DNA from: Methylotenera oryzisoli
GTDB taxonomy: Bacteria; Pseudomonadota; Gammaproteobacteria; Burkholderiales; Methylophilaceae
DNA length: 64,000 nt
Assembly: GCA_945878695.1 (NCBI GenBank)
Contig: CAMDXI010000001.1
Location: 62,001-126,000 of the forward strand
Direction: 5' to 3'
Under the pieces are notes generated by a model, which was given only the letters and a program-made list of their open reading frames with translations, was not told the origin of the DNA and did no database searches. This document shows, piece by piece, positions 30,027 to 38,907 of this stretch (within the stretch, counting starts at the first letter, position 1; every line of letters begins with the position of its first letter). The position numbers and the translations under genes are program-made.

Positions 30027-32402
30027 TTAAGGTTGTTTGTAAATGTCAGGGATGCGTCCTGAGTGCATATAGCCTGGTATGCTGCGTTCTATCACTTGCA
30101 TAGGGTTAATGCCTATGGAAGCAATGCCACCCAATTCCACTTGGAAAAATAAGGCATAAACATCACCCGAGGTGGCGGTGCTTATTTTATGCATTACCGT
30201 GCGCGTTTGCCAGCAACCAGCATCATACTCTAATCCCGCTAGCGTTTCGACGACCTGCTTGTCTAATAGTGAATAATTGACGCGGGCGATGCCGTACCAG
30301 CCTCGACCCAGCGGCCATTGCCCGGATAAATCCACTTGCTCGATGGAGTCTTGGCGGTAGCTGTAGCTCAGGTTCAAGGCCTTGCCCGGTTCCGGGGTGT
30401 AGCGACTGGTCAAAGTGGTGCTGACGAAGTTGTCTTTATCGGTGTTGTATTGCCAGAACGCATCGACGTTCCAGTGGGTTTTTAGGTTGGTGCTGAGCCC
30501 GGCCAAGATGTCTGAGCTGTTGCTGCTCCGGTACGCGCTTAGGTCGTTGTAATCCAGCGCCACTTTTTGATCGTTAAAGTAATAACGTTGGCCTACGGTG
30601 GCCGACAGGCGCTGTGTGCCACTGTCGGTTTCAATTAAGCGGGCCGTTAAGGAAATGCTAAGCTGGTTGGCATTATTGATTCTGTCGTTACCGTTGAACT
30701 GATTTTCGCCAAACAAGCTACTGAAGTTTAAGTCAGACTGACTGGTATCAAATACCGGCATGTAGGCTTGATTGACGTTAGGGATGTACAAGTAAAACAG
30801 CCTGGGCTCTATGGTTTGCGTGTAGGCCCGATCGGCAATTTTAAAATCCCGATCGAAAAATAAGCCGCTGTCCAGGCTGGCTATCGGCAAAGTCCTATGG
30901 TAGCCGTTGCGATTGTTGGGGTCGTCATCCAAGCTGTAGCTGGTGTGATGCACACCCAGCTTAGGCGTGAGGTAGCCGTAGGCTTGGCTCATGGGCAAAC
31001 TGAGGCTGGGATACAAGGTGGCGCGGGTGCCGGTGGCAGCGGTTGGCGCCTTGTGGTTTTGATCAAACGCCACCAATTCACTATACAGCTGACCGTAAAC
31101 CGGGCCGTAAAATTTTTCGCCTATCAGTGACAATTGCGGCAGCCGTTGGTAGGGGTAAGAGCTTTGGTCTAGGGTTTGAAATTGTTGTGCCAAGGCATTA
31201 AAACGCCAAGTTTCATCGGCGTAGTCGACATTGAACTGCTGTGGCAAATTAACTCGGCTGGTGCTGGTGATGAGCGTGGATAGGTCAGAAAAATATTGGT
31301 CATCCGAGACGTTTTCAAAACTGTACCCGGCTGACCAGCCTTGTTCAAATTGATGCTGGTGTTTTAAATTAAGGTAATAGCGGTTTTTGCCATTTTGCTT
31401 ATCGTCGGGCAAGTACTCCAAGTTGTCTATGCCAAAAAAACGGTCGTCCAGGTAGCGAAATTCGCCTTGCAATTGCAGGCCGCGCCGACTTAATACCCGA
31501 CTGGTGATGGTCGCGTCTTTATTGGGTGAAATGTTCCAATAATAGGGCACGGCCACTTCCACGCCGCTGTTCGACGTGGTGCCGTAAGTGGGTGCCAATA
31601 GGCCGCTTTTGCGTTGGTCGTTGTAAGAAAAATTGAGCCACGGGGTATACAGCACGGTTTTACCCATGACTTCTAAGTAGGCATTTTTGGCACTGCCCGA
31701 TTCGCTGTAATTGTTCAGTTTTAACTCGTCGGCTTTGATGTACCAATCGTCCACGCCGGGAGCACAAGTGGTGTAGCGCGCCTCCTTAAAGCGTTTGACA
31801 TCTTGCCCCTCAAATAGCACGCTTTTGGCGTCGCCACGGCCTTGTGAGGTGAGTTTCTTGGCGCTAAACGTGGTGCTCACGTACAAAGAGCCCAGTACGT
31901 CGGTGGCCGAGCTAATCGGTTTGCTTGGGTAGTCCAGCGTGCTGCTGTTGTCGGTCATGAGGCGGCTGTGCTCGGCCGCTATGCTAGACGAATTAAGCGG
32001 CCCTGGCTGTGCCGTTGCCCTGGGTAGCATAGTGAAGCGAGCATTTTTAAATTCGCCCAATTGGCTAGACAGTTGCAAGCGCAATTCCGAGCCTTCAATT
32101 TTGGCGTTGTCCAAGGTAATGGCGACGTTCCCGGTAACGTGCAATTCATCGTTTTGCAAGTCGTAGTCTATGACATCGCCCGCCACGCTTTGCTGACCAC
32201 GGCGCATGCTCGCATGGCCTGTTGCGCGCATATTCCGTTCCAAGTGCAATTCCAGTTTATCCCCATCGATTAACACGCTGTCGTTTAAAGCGCTGTCGTT
32301 TAAAACGCTGTCGTTCGCTTCTGCCGATTGATCTGCTTGCGTGGGCAACGCATAGCAAAAAAATGCCAGCAACATAGGCCAAGAAAAACGCCGGCTTAGC
32401 AT
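30027..32402 (-). CDS. lptD: LptD, LPS-assembly outer membrane barrel
   Basis: A 791-residue protein: signal peptide (to about residue 23), an OstA/LptA-like jellyroll domain (about 45-200), and a large C-terminal barrel. It forms the surface LPS translocon with LptE. Beyond the signal peptide I see only two cysteines, in YTTCAPGVDD and in DAGCWQTR near the C-terminus. This suggests one disulfide instead of the two in E. coli LptD; DsbC encoded nearby could serve it. Residues just after the signal peptide carry a threefold NDS repeat from a 15-base tandem repeat. Leads the surA-pdxA-rsmA series. Confidence 0.95.
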   Translation of the reverse strand: MLSRRFSWPMLLAFFCYALPTQADQSAEANDSVLNDSALNDSVLIDGDKLELHLERNMRATGHASMRRGQQSVAGDVIDYDLQNDELHVTGNVAITLDNAKIEGSELRLQLSSQLGEFKNARFTMLPRATAQPGPLNSSSIAAEHSRLMTDNSSTLDYPSKPISSATDVLGSLYVSTTFSAKKLTSQGRGDAKSVLFEGQDVKRFKEARYTTCAPGVDDWYIKADELKLNNYSESGSAKNAYLEVMGKTVLYTPWLNFSYNDQRKSGLLAPTYGTTSNSGVEVAVPYYWNISPNKDATITSRVLSRRGLQLQGEFRYLDDRFFGIDNLEYLPDDKQNGKNRYYLNLKHQHQFEQGWSAGYSFENVSDDQYFSDLSTLITSTSRVNLPQQFNVDYADETWRFNALAQQFQTLDQSSYPYQRLPQLSLIGEKFYGPVYGQLYSELVAFDQNHKAPTAATGTRATLYPSLSLPMSQAYGYLTPKLGVHHTSYSLDDDPNNRNGYHRTLPIASLDSGLFFDRDFKIADRAYTQTIEPRLFYLYIPNVNQAYMPVFDTSQSDLNFSSLFGENQFNGNDRINNANQLSISLTARLIETDSGTQRLSATVGQRYYFNDQKVALDYNDLSAYRSSNSSDILAGLSTNLKTHWNVDAFWQYNTDKDNFVSTTLTSRYTPEPGKALNLSYSYRQDSIEQVDLSGQWPLGRGWYGIARVNYSLLDKQVVETLAGLEYDAGCWQTRTVMHKISTATSGDVYALFFQVELGGIASIGINPMQVIERSIPGYMHSGRIPDIYKQP
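32276..32320. repeat. 15-base tandem repeat within the lptD 5' coding region
   Basis: Three consecutive 15-base units starting CGCTGTCGTT at 32276, 32291 and 32306; the first two are identical except for the last base and the third diverges in its last five. Because 15 is a multiple of three, copy-number change would keep the frame and only lengthen the segment just after the LptD signal peptide. Confidence 0.85.
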
Positions 32403-32642
32403 GGGGGTGCGACCTTTTGCAGGGCTGCTGCGTAGGCTATTTGGGGAGGTAAAAAAATGGGCACGGGTGCTTAGCAGAGGTTTTATTTTAAGGATGAGTT
32501 TATCGATGCTAAAATCTCACAAATAGGGCTTTTTGGCAATCAATAACTGGGCATGACCGCCAGATCAATTGGCTTGCGCTAGGGCCGATTTGCAGCGAAA
32601 ACAGCATAAACAATCACATTATATAACATTGGATACACCCTC

Positions 32643-33656
32643 GTGGACGACAGACAGCAACAACTGACTTTATGGCTTAATCGGGTCTTGCCATCGGCCA
32701 GTTTTACCCTCACTACGGCATCGGCCGATGCCAGTTTTAGGCGATATTTTAGGGTGCATTTGGCGCAAGCCCATTTAGGCCATGCCAGTTTAATTGCCAT
32801 GGATGCGCCGCCGCCGCAAGAAGACTGCACGCCCTTTGTCCGTGTTGCCAAACTCTTTCTGGATGCCGGGCTGAATGTGCCACAAGTTTTGGCGCAAGAC
32901 CTGACCCAAGGATTTTTATTATTAAGCGACCTGGGTGACGATACTTATTTATCGCAACTCAATGCACAAACCGTCGCGCCACTGTATCAAGCTGCAACCG
33001 ACAGCTTGATTAAATTGCAGTTGGCCAGTCAGCCCAAGCAGTTGCCGGATTACGATGAGGCCTTGCTCACTCGTGAAATGCAGTTGTTTCCGGATTGGTA
33101 CGTGGCCAAGCAGCTTAATCTAAGCTTAAGCGCCGAGCAGCAAACGGTGATGAATAACACCTTTGCCGAGCTCAACCGCAACGTCCTAGCCCAAGCTAAA
33201 GTATACGTGCACCGTGACTTTCACTCTCGCAATTTAATGCTGACCGCACAAGGCAATCCCGGCGTGTTGGATTTTCAGGATGCCGTCTACGGGCCCATTA
33301 CTTACGATTTGGTGTCCTTGTTAAAAGATGCCTACGTGGCCTGGGATGAAGAGCAAGTGATAGACAGTGCCGTTCGTTATTGGCAGCCAGCCAAAAAAGC
33401 CGGCTTACCGGTGCCGCAAGATTTCAGTGAGTTTTACCGTGATTTCGAGTGGATGGGTGCGCAACGCCACATCAAGGTCTTGGGTATCTTTGCTAGGCTC
33501 AGTCATAGGGATGGCAAGCATGCCTATCTAAAGGATCAGCCCTTGGTGATGGGGCAGTTGCGTAAAGTGTGCGAGCGCTATGTGGAATTAAGGCCCATGC
33601 TACGTTTACTTAATCAGTTAGAAAAAGTCACGCCGCAAGCCGGCTACACCTTCTAA
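32643..33656 (+). CDS. amgK: AmgK, N-acetylmuramate/N-acetylglucosamine anomeric kinase
   Basis: A 337-residue aminoglycoside-phosphotransferase-fold kinase. The catalytic loop is VYVHRDFHSRNLML and the metal motif is VLDFQDAVYGPITYDL. In Pseudomonas and relatives AmgK phosphorylates MurNAc at C1, and MurU then makes UDP-MurNAc, a recycling path that bypasses de novo synthesis and fosfomycin. Direct overlap with murU (TAATG) supports that assignment. It starts with GTG. The 240-base gap to the divergent lptD contains no other gene; a TATATA-like sequence at 32621 could be part of a promoter. Confidence 0.92.
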   Translation: MDDRQQQLTLWLNRVLPSASFTLTTASADASFRRYFRVHLAQAHLGHASLIAMDAPPPQEDCTPFVRVAKLFLDAGLNVPQVLAQDLTQGFLLLSDLGDDTYLSQLNAQTVAPLYQAATDSLIKLQLASQPKQLPDYDEALLTREMQLFPDWYVAKQLNLSLSAEQQTVMNNTFAELNRNVLAQAKVYVHRDFHSRNLMLTAQGNPGVLDFQDAVYGPITYDLVSLLKDAYVAWDEEQVIDSAVRYWQPAKKAGLPVPQDFSEFYRDFEWMGAQRHIKVLGIFARLSHRDGKHAYLKDQPLVMGQLRKVCERYVELRPMLRLLNQLEKVTPQAGYTF

Positions 33657-34345
33657 TGAAAGCGATGATATTGGCAGCCGGTCGAGGCGAGCGCATGCGA
33701 CCCTTGACCGACTTCACACCCAAACCTTTGCTGAAGGTAGGGGCTAAGCCTTTGATCGTTTGGCACTTGGAGCGCTTAGCCCAAGCCGGATTTAAAGAAG
33801 TGGTGATTAATCACGCGCATTTGGGTGGGCAAATTGAACAAGCCTTGGGCAATGGCAGTCTATGGTCCATGCACATACAATACAGCCCCGAACAACAAGC
33901 ATTAGAAACCGCTGGCGGCATTGCTAATGCGCTGCCGCTGTTAGGCGAGCAGCCGTTTTTGGTGGTCAATGGCGACATCTACACCGAGATCGATTTTGCG
34001 CCATTGGCCAATTTGGCGCACAGCTTGTCCCCCAATCTGGCGCATTTACTCATGGTGGATAACCCGCCGCAGCATCCGCAAGGGGACTTTGCCATCGTCG
34101 ACGGGAGCTTGAGCGAGAGCGGTGCGACCAAGCTTACTTTTTCCGGCGTCGGCGTCTATCACCCCAGTTTGTTTGCCAGTGTGGGCCGTGGCCAAGCCGC
34201 CAAATTGGCCCCTTTGTTGCGCCAAGCCATGGCCAAGCAACTAGCCACAGCTAGCTATTACGACGGCGTTTGGCATGACATAGGCACGTCCGAGCGCTTG
34301 CACAATTTAGATCAACAATTGATGACGCGTGGGCCTCTGGCCTAA
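33656..34345 (+). CDS. murU: MurU, N-acetylmuramate alpha-1-phosphate uridylyltransferase
   Basis: A 229-residue nucleotidyltransferase starting MKAMILAAGRGERMRPLTD, with the signature KPLLKVGAKP and the metal aspartate in LVVNGDIYTEID. It converts MurNAc-1-phosphate and UTP to UDP-MurNAc in the cytosol. Generic nucleotidyltransferases look similar, but coupling to amgK through a 1-base overlap makes MurU the best call. pepP follows 15 bases downstream. Confidence 0.92.
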   Translation: MKAMILAAGRGERMRPLTDFTPKPLLKVGAKPLIVWHLERLAQAGFKEVVINHAHLGGQIEQALGNGSLWSMHIQYSPEQQALETAGGIANALPLLGEQPFLVVNGDIYTEIDFAPLANLAHSLSPNLAHLLMVDNPPQHPQGDFAIVDGSLSESGATKLTFSGVGVYHPSLFASVGRGQAAKLAPLLRQAMAKQLATASYYDGVWHDIGTSERLHNLDQQLMTRGPLA

Positions 34346-34360
34346 GCGCAATCGGATGGC

Positions 34361-35677
34361 ATGCACATGAACCCAGCACCAGCAGAATTTAAAACCAGGC
34401 GGCAAACACTGCTCAGCGCCATGGGTGAAGGCGTCGCCATCATTCCAACCGCTGCCGAAGCCATACGCAATCGCGATAGCCACTACCCGTATCGCTTTGA
34501 TAGCTCGTTTTATTATTTAACCGGCTTCAAAGAACCGGAAGCAGTATTGGTCTTGGTGGCAGGCGATCAGCCTAAGTCCATCTTATTTTGCCGAGATAAA
34601 GACCCGGAGCGTGAAATTTGGGATGGCTTTCGTTATGGCCCTGCTGCGGCTTGCGAGCAGTTTGGCTTTGATGAGGCCTACAGCATGGATGAGCTGGACG
34701 CCAAATTACTAGTCCTGTTAGCCAACCAGCCTAAGGTGTATTTTAGCCTAGGTGTCAGCGCGCTATGGGATGCCAAACTCACGGCCTGCTTGAACCATTT
34801 AAGCACCCAAGGCCGAAGTGGCGTGAGCGTGCCGGACGCCGTCTGCGACCCGCGCAAACTCATCGATGCCATGCGGCTTTATAAATCCCCGTTTGAACAA
34901 GCCATCATGCAGCAATCGGCCAATATAGCGGCAACGGCGCATAACCGCGCCATGCAGTTCCTTAAGCCAGGTATGATGGAATACCAGTTGGAAGCGGAAT
35001 TTTTACACGAATTTTACCGCCAAGGGGCGCAGGCACCTGCTTACACCAGCATCGTGGCGGGCGGTGCAAACGCCTGTACCTTACATTACAACGCCAATAA
35101 CGCGCCATTGCGTGACGGCGACTTGGTGTTAATTGATGCCGGTTGTGAGTTAGACGGCTACGCTACCGACATCAGTCGTACTTTCCCGGTCAATGGTCGA
35201 TTCAGTGGGCCACAAAGAGACCTCTATGAATTGGTCTTGGCGGCGCAAACAGCCGCCATCGCCCAAGTGGCGCCAGGAAACGAATGGGATGCTGCCCACC
35301 AAGCCGCCTTGGCGGTATTGGTGCAAGGGTTTATTGATTTGAAACTGTGTCAGGGTAGCCCGCAAGCGGTGCTTGAAAGTGGCGACTACCGTCGCTTTTA
35401 CATGCATCGAACCGGCCATTGGTTGGGCTTGGATGTCCACGATGTGGGGGACTACAAAGACCGCGACCAGCAATGGCTGCGCTTAGCCCCAGGCATGACC
35501 CTAACCGTTGAGCCGGGCTGTTACATCCGCCCTGCGGCCAACGTGCCTGAGCATTTTTGGAATACTGGCATACGCATAGAGGACGACGTCTTGGTCACGG
35601 CAACAGCTTGCGATGTGTTGACGGCCAAGGCCATTAAAACAGTGGCCGACATAGAGGCGTTGATGCAGACCTCATGA
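34361..35677 (+). CDS. pepP: Xaa-Pro aminopeptidase (PepP)
   Basis: A 438-residue M24 metallopeptidase removing N-terminal residues that precede proline. It has the AMP_N domain (RRQTLLSAMGEGVAIIPTA), then a pita-bread fold with dinuclear-metal ligands: aspartates in DAGCELDGYATDISRTF, histidine in HRTGHWLGLDVHD, and glutamates in TVEPGCYI and IRIEDDVLV. Two ATGs, two codons apart, are possible starts. The stop overlaps the ubiH start by 4 bases; the pepP-ubiH pairing is conserved from E. coli to betaproteobacteria. Confidence 0.95.
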   Translation: MHMNPAPAEFKTRRQTLLSAMGEGVAIIPTAAEAIRNRDSHYPYRFDSSFYYLTGFKEPEAVLVLVAGDQPKSILFCRDKDPEREIWDGFRYGPAAACEQFGFDEAYSMDELDAKLLVLLANQPKVYFSLGVSALWDAKLTACLNHLSTQGRSGVSVPDAVCDPRKLIDAMRLYKSPFEQAIMQQSANIAATAHNRAMQFLKPGMMEYQLEAEFLHEFYRQGAQAPAYTSIVAGGANACTLHYNANNAPLRDGDLVLIDAGCELDGYATDISRTFPVNGRFSGPQRDLYELVLAAQTAAIAQVAPGNEWDAAHQAALAVLVQGFIDLKLCQGSPQAVLESGDYRRFYMHRTGHWLGLDVHDVGDYKDRDQQWLRLAPGMTLTVEPGCYIRPAANVPEHFWNTGIRIEDDVLVTATACDVLTAKAIKTVADIEALMQTS

Positions 35678-36834
35678 CGGCGCCCATCGTTATCGTTGGT
35701 GGTGGGCCGGTAGGCGCCACCTTGGCCTTGTTGCTAGCGCAGCAGGGTCAGTCCGTTAGCGTCCTAGAAGCGCGTAAACAAAGCGATGCCTACCAAGAAA
35801 GCCGTGCCTTGGCCTTGTCTTTTGGCAGCCGTCGCATATTGGAAAAGCTAGGCATATGGACCGCGCTGGCCCCTTTGGCCACCGCCATCAACAGCATACA
35901 CGTGTCACAAAAAGGCAGCTTAGGCCGTTCATGGCTGCATGCCACTGACTTGCAGCAAGAAGCCTTGGGTTACGTGCTGTCCTACGGCGATTTAAGCCGC
36001 GCCTTAAATGAAGCGATGAGTCAGCAGCCCTTAGTGCATTGTTTGTTTGAAGCCCATGCAGAGCAGATAGTGCACTGTGCGCAAGATGCCAGCGTTAGCT
36101 ACACGCATCAAGGGCAAAGCCTGCATGTCAGCAGTCCCTTGGTGGTGTTGGCCGATGGTGGGCGTAGCCTAGGCGAGATTGATGGGCTCACTAAGGAGAC
36201 CAAAGAGTACGGCCATGACGCCTTGATCAGCAAGGTGGAAGCCGAGTTGCCAAACGGTAACGTCGCTTACGAGCGCTTTACCGAGCATGGCCCCTTGGCC
36301 TTGCTGCCCAATGGGCCCACGGCTTTTTCCCTGGTTTGGACCGGCAAAGCCGATTACGTGGCGCAGTTGATGACGCTGTCTGACGAGGATTTTTTAAGGC
36401 AATTTCATTTGCAGTTTGGCGACCGAGTAGGGCAGTTCTTAAAAGTAGGCAAGCGCCTGCGCTTTCCATTAAAACTGGCGCAATTAAAAGCCAAGGACGT
36501 GGCGCACTTGGTCGTGATAGGCAATGCTGCGCAGACCATGCACCCGGTCGCCGGACAGGGCTTCAATGTTGGTTTGCGCGATGCCGTCTCGCTGGCTACC
36601 AGCATACAAGCTTGTCCCTCGACAACCCTAGGCGATGCCAGCATGCTGCAGGCCTACCATGGCAGTCGCCAAAACGATAGCAAGCGCGGCTTATTGTTTA
36701 CCGACTTTTTGGTCAACGTGTTTTCCAACGACTTGTTGGGTTTGCCTGCCATCAGAAGCACCGGTTTGGCTTTGTTTGATGTGATCAAGCCAATAAAACG
36801 GCATTTGATACAAAAAATGAGTTTTGGTAAATGA
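35674..36834 (+). CDS. ubiH: UbiH-like ubiquinone biosynthesis FAD hydroxylase
   Basis: A 386-residue flavoprotein monooxygenase: N-terminal FAD motif GGGPVGATLALLLAQQG, the middle motif VVLADGGRS, and the C-terminal FAD/ribityl motif GNAAQTMHPVAGQGFNVGLRD. UbiH hydroxylates a ring carbon of ubiquinone precursors. Position after pepP supports UbiH over its paralogues. Regiospecificity in this organism cannot be read from sequence. ATGA overlaps couple it to both neighbours. Confidence 0.9.
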   Translation: MTAPIVIVGGGPVGATLALLLAQQGQSVSVLEARKQSDAYQESRALALSFGSRRILEKLGIWTALAPLATAINSIHVSQKGSLGRSWLHATDLQQEALGYVLSYGDLSRALNEAMSQQPLVHCLFEAHAEQIVHCAQDASVSYTHQGQSLHVSSPLVVLADGGRSLGEIDGLTKETKEYGHDALISKVEAELPNGNVAYERFTEHGPLALLPNGPTAFSLVWTGKADYVAQLMTLSDEDFLRQFHLQFGDRVGQFLKVGKRLRFPLKLAQLKAKDVAHLVVIGNAAQTMHPVAGQGFNVGLRDAVSLATSIQACPSTTLGDASMLQAYHGSRQNDSKRGLLFTDFLVNVFSNDLLGLPAIRSTGLALFDVIKPIKRHLIQKMSFGK

Positions 36835-38090
36835 CCATAGCTCAGACCATAGCCCAGACCACGGCGCCTAGCGCAGACCATGCGGCATCACTAAGAGTGG
36901 ACGTGACGGTAGTGGGCGCCGGCTTGGTCGGCTTAGCCGCCGCCTTGGCCTGCCATGAGGCGGGTTATAGCGTGGCCCTGTTGGACAGCGGCCCAGGGCT
37001 AACTCAGTCCCAGCTTAATGCCGATGCCAATAGTCTATGTAATGCTCATAGCCAGTGGGATGCCAGAATTTATGCCATCAGCCCAAATAATGCCAAGTGG
37101 TTGGCCGAGTTAGGGGCGTGGCCCTTGCTAGATAAAGCCCGTTTAGGTCAAATTAATGCCATGCAAATTTTTGCGGACGGTGTGCCCATGAGCTTGGACG
37201 CTGAGGACGAATCTGCTGATTGCCTAGCTTACGTACTGGAATCGCGGGCCTTGGCACAAGCCTTGCATGAACGCGTCAGCATGACTGGCATGCCTGTCCT
37301 ATTTAATCATGGCTGTGTTGCGTTTGACAGCACCACCACCACCTTGCATCTGGCCGATAAGCGCACGATACAAAGCAGCTTGGTGATCGCAGCCGATGGC
37401 AGTCAATCTTGGCTGCGCCAGCAATTGGGCATTACCGTGCAAAAAAAGTCCTATGCGCAGCTTGGCATAGTGGCCAATTTTAGCGTGGCGCAGGACCATG
37501 CGCACGTCGCTAGACAATGGTTTACTAGCCAACGTCAGGACGGCGGCACGATACTGGCGTGGCTGCCCTTATCCAACAACACCGTGTCCATCGTCTGGTC
37601 GGTGCCATTGGCTTATGCAGATGAATTGTTAGCTTTGAGCCTGAGCGCCTTTACTCAGGCGGTGATGCAAGCCGGTGACCAGGCTTTGGGTGACATGCAG
37701 TTGCTCAGTTCGCCAGTGGCGTTTCCTTTAAGCCGGCAAACGTGTGAGCGCACCGTTCAAGACGGCGTGGTATTGGTAGGCGATGCCGCCCATCAAATTC
37801 ACCCCATGGCAGGCCAAGGCGTTAATTTGGGTTTCAGAGACGTGATCGATTTGTTAGCCAGTTGGCAGGCAAAAAATAGCTATCAAAGCCTTGCCGACAG
37901 TCGGCTGTTAAAAGCCTATACTAGGCGTAGAAAAGCCGATGTGCTCAGCATGCAGTTGCTTACTGACGGGCTTTTTCAGGTTTTTGCCAGTGCTAATCCA
38001 GTACTTAACAGCATTAGAAATGCCGCGTGGCGGGTGGCCAATCAAGGCCTCATTAAGAAAACCTTGCTGGCCTTTGCGCTAAAGCTTTAA
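36831..38090 (+). CDS. Second ubiquinone-pathway FAD hydroxylase (UbiI/UbiF/UbiM-like)
   Basis: A 419-residue paralogue of the previous gene, with FAD motifs VVGAGLVGLAAALACHEAG, VIAADGSQSWLRQQLG and GDAAHQIHPMAGQGVNLGFRD. It has a 20-odd residue leader before the FAD domain and a short unusual insertion after LDSGPGLTQSQLN. It probably performs another ring hydroxylation of ubiquinone; I cannot tell UbiI, UbiF or UbiM specificity by reading alone. It overlaps ubiH by 4 bases. Confidence 0.86.
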   Translation: MTIAQTIAQTTAPSADHAASLRVDVTVVGAGLVGLAAALACHEAGYSVALLDSGPGLTQSQLNADANSLCNAHSQWDARIYAISPNNAKWLAELGAWPLLDKARLGQINAMQIFADGVPMSLDAEDESADCLAYVLESRALAQALHERVSMTGMPVLFNHGCVAFDSTTTTLHLADKRTIQSSLVIAADGSQSWLRQQLGITVQKKSYAQLGIVANFSVAQDHAHVARQWFTSQRQDGGTILAWLPLSNNTVSIVWSVPLAYADELLALSLSAFTQAVMQAGDQALGDMQLLSSPVAFPLSRQTCERTVQDGVVLVGDAAHQIHPMAGQGVNLGFRDVIDLLASWQAKNSYQSLADSRLLKAYTRRRKADVLSMQLLTDGLFQVFASANPVLNSIRNAAWRVANQGLIKKTLLAFALKL

Positions 38091-38137
38091 GGTTTGGGTT
38101 AAGCCTAGCCTGCCTCACCATTTAATTTAGGAAAACT

Positions 38138-38857
38138 ATGATCAAACAGTTAGTGGCTTATGCCGTTTTAAGCAGCCTCAGTGTTGCCGCCATGGCCGAC
38201 GAAGCCAGCCTTAAAAAAGCCGTGGAAGCTGCCTACCCAAAATTTAAAGTAGAAAGCGTCAGCAAAACGCCTTACCCGGGTTTGTATGAAGTGTTCATGG
38301 CGGGTCAAATTATCTACACCGATGAAAAAATGAGCTTCTTGATTGCCGAAGGGCGTTTGGTCGACCCTAAATCCAAAAAAGATTTGACCGCGGAGCGCAT
38401 GGACGAGCTGACAAAGATAGACTTCGCCAAACTGCCTTTGGATCAAGCCATTAAGGTGGTGAAGGGTAACGGCAGCCGCAAGTTGGTGGTGTTCTCCGAT
38501 GTGGATTGCCCGTATTGCAAGCGCTTGGAGCAAAATGAGCTAAGCAACATTACGGACGTCACTGTCTATACTTTTCTCTACCCCATCGTGCAACTGCACC
38601 CGGATGCCGCGGCTAAGTCTAAAGCCATCTGGTGTGCCAGCAATCGGGTGAAAGCATGGGACGACTGGATCATGCGCAATCAACTGCCTAAAAATGCCGT
38701 CAATTGCGATGTGCCTTTAGAGAAGGTCGGGGATTTGGCGAAATCATTGGATATTACCAGCACGCCTACCTTGATTTTTGCCGATGGCAAGCGCATGTTA
38801 GGCGCGCAGCCGTATAAGGAAATTGAGCGGGCCTTGCAGGCGGCTGCTAGGAAATAA
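38138..38857 (+). CDS. dsbC: DsbC, periplasmic disulfide isomerase
   Basis: A 239-residue protein with a signal peptide (cut after AAMA, about residue 20), an N-terminal dimerisation domain (about 21-90) and a thioredoxin-fold domain with active site CPYC in FSDVDCPYCKRLE and cis-proline in TSTPTLIFADG. A second cysteine pair (WCASN and NCDVPL) matches the structural disulfide of DsbC. It fixes wrong disulfides in the periplasm. A good AGGAAA ribosome site precedes the ATG, 47 bases after the Ubi hydroxylase. It is convergent with pilC. Confidence 0.94.
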   Translation: MIKQLVAYAVLSSLSVAAMADEASLKKAVEAAYPKFKVESVSKTPYPGLYEVFMAGQIIYTDEKMSFLIAEGRLVDPKSKKDLTAERMDELTKIDFAKLPLDQAIKVVKGNGSRKLVVFSDVDCPYCKRLEQNELSNITDVTVYTFLYPIVQLHPDAAAKSKAIWCASNRVKAWDDWIMRNQLPKNAVNCDVPLEKVGDLAKSLDITSTPTLIFADGKRMLGAQPYKEIERALQAAARK

Positions 38858-38883
38858 ACCATGAGCGCCTGGCTGTGACTTAA

Positions 38884-38904
38884 AGCCTAGGCTATTTAGC
38901 CTGG
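38884..38904. terminator. Possible shared terminator between dsbC and pilC
   Basis: AGGCTA, 2 bases, TAGCCT at 38889-38902, within the 50-base gap between two converging genes. GGTTT follows on the plus strand. The stem is short and the T-run poor, so this is a weak call. Confidence 0.3.
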
Positions 38905-38907
38905 TTT

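Noticed and set aside
32403-32642. Sigma-E promoter for lptD
   Set aside because: I could not find a GGAACTT and TCTGA type pair at proper spacing; only a weak sigma-70-like match.
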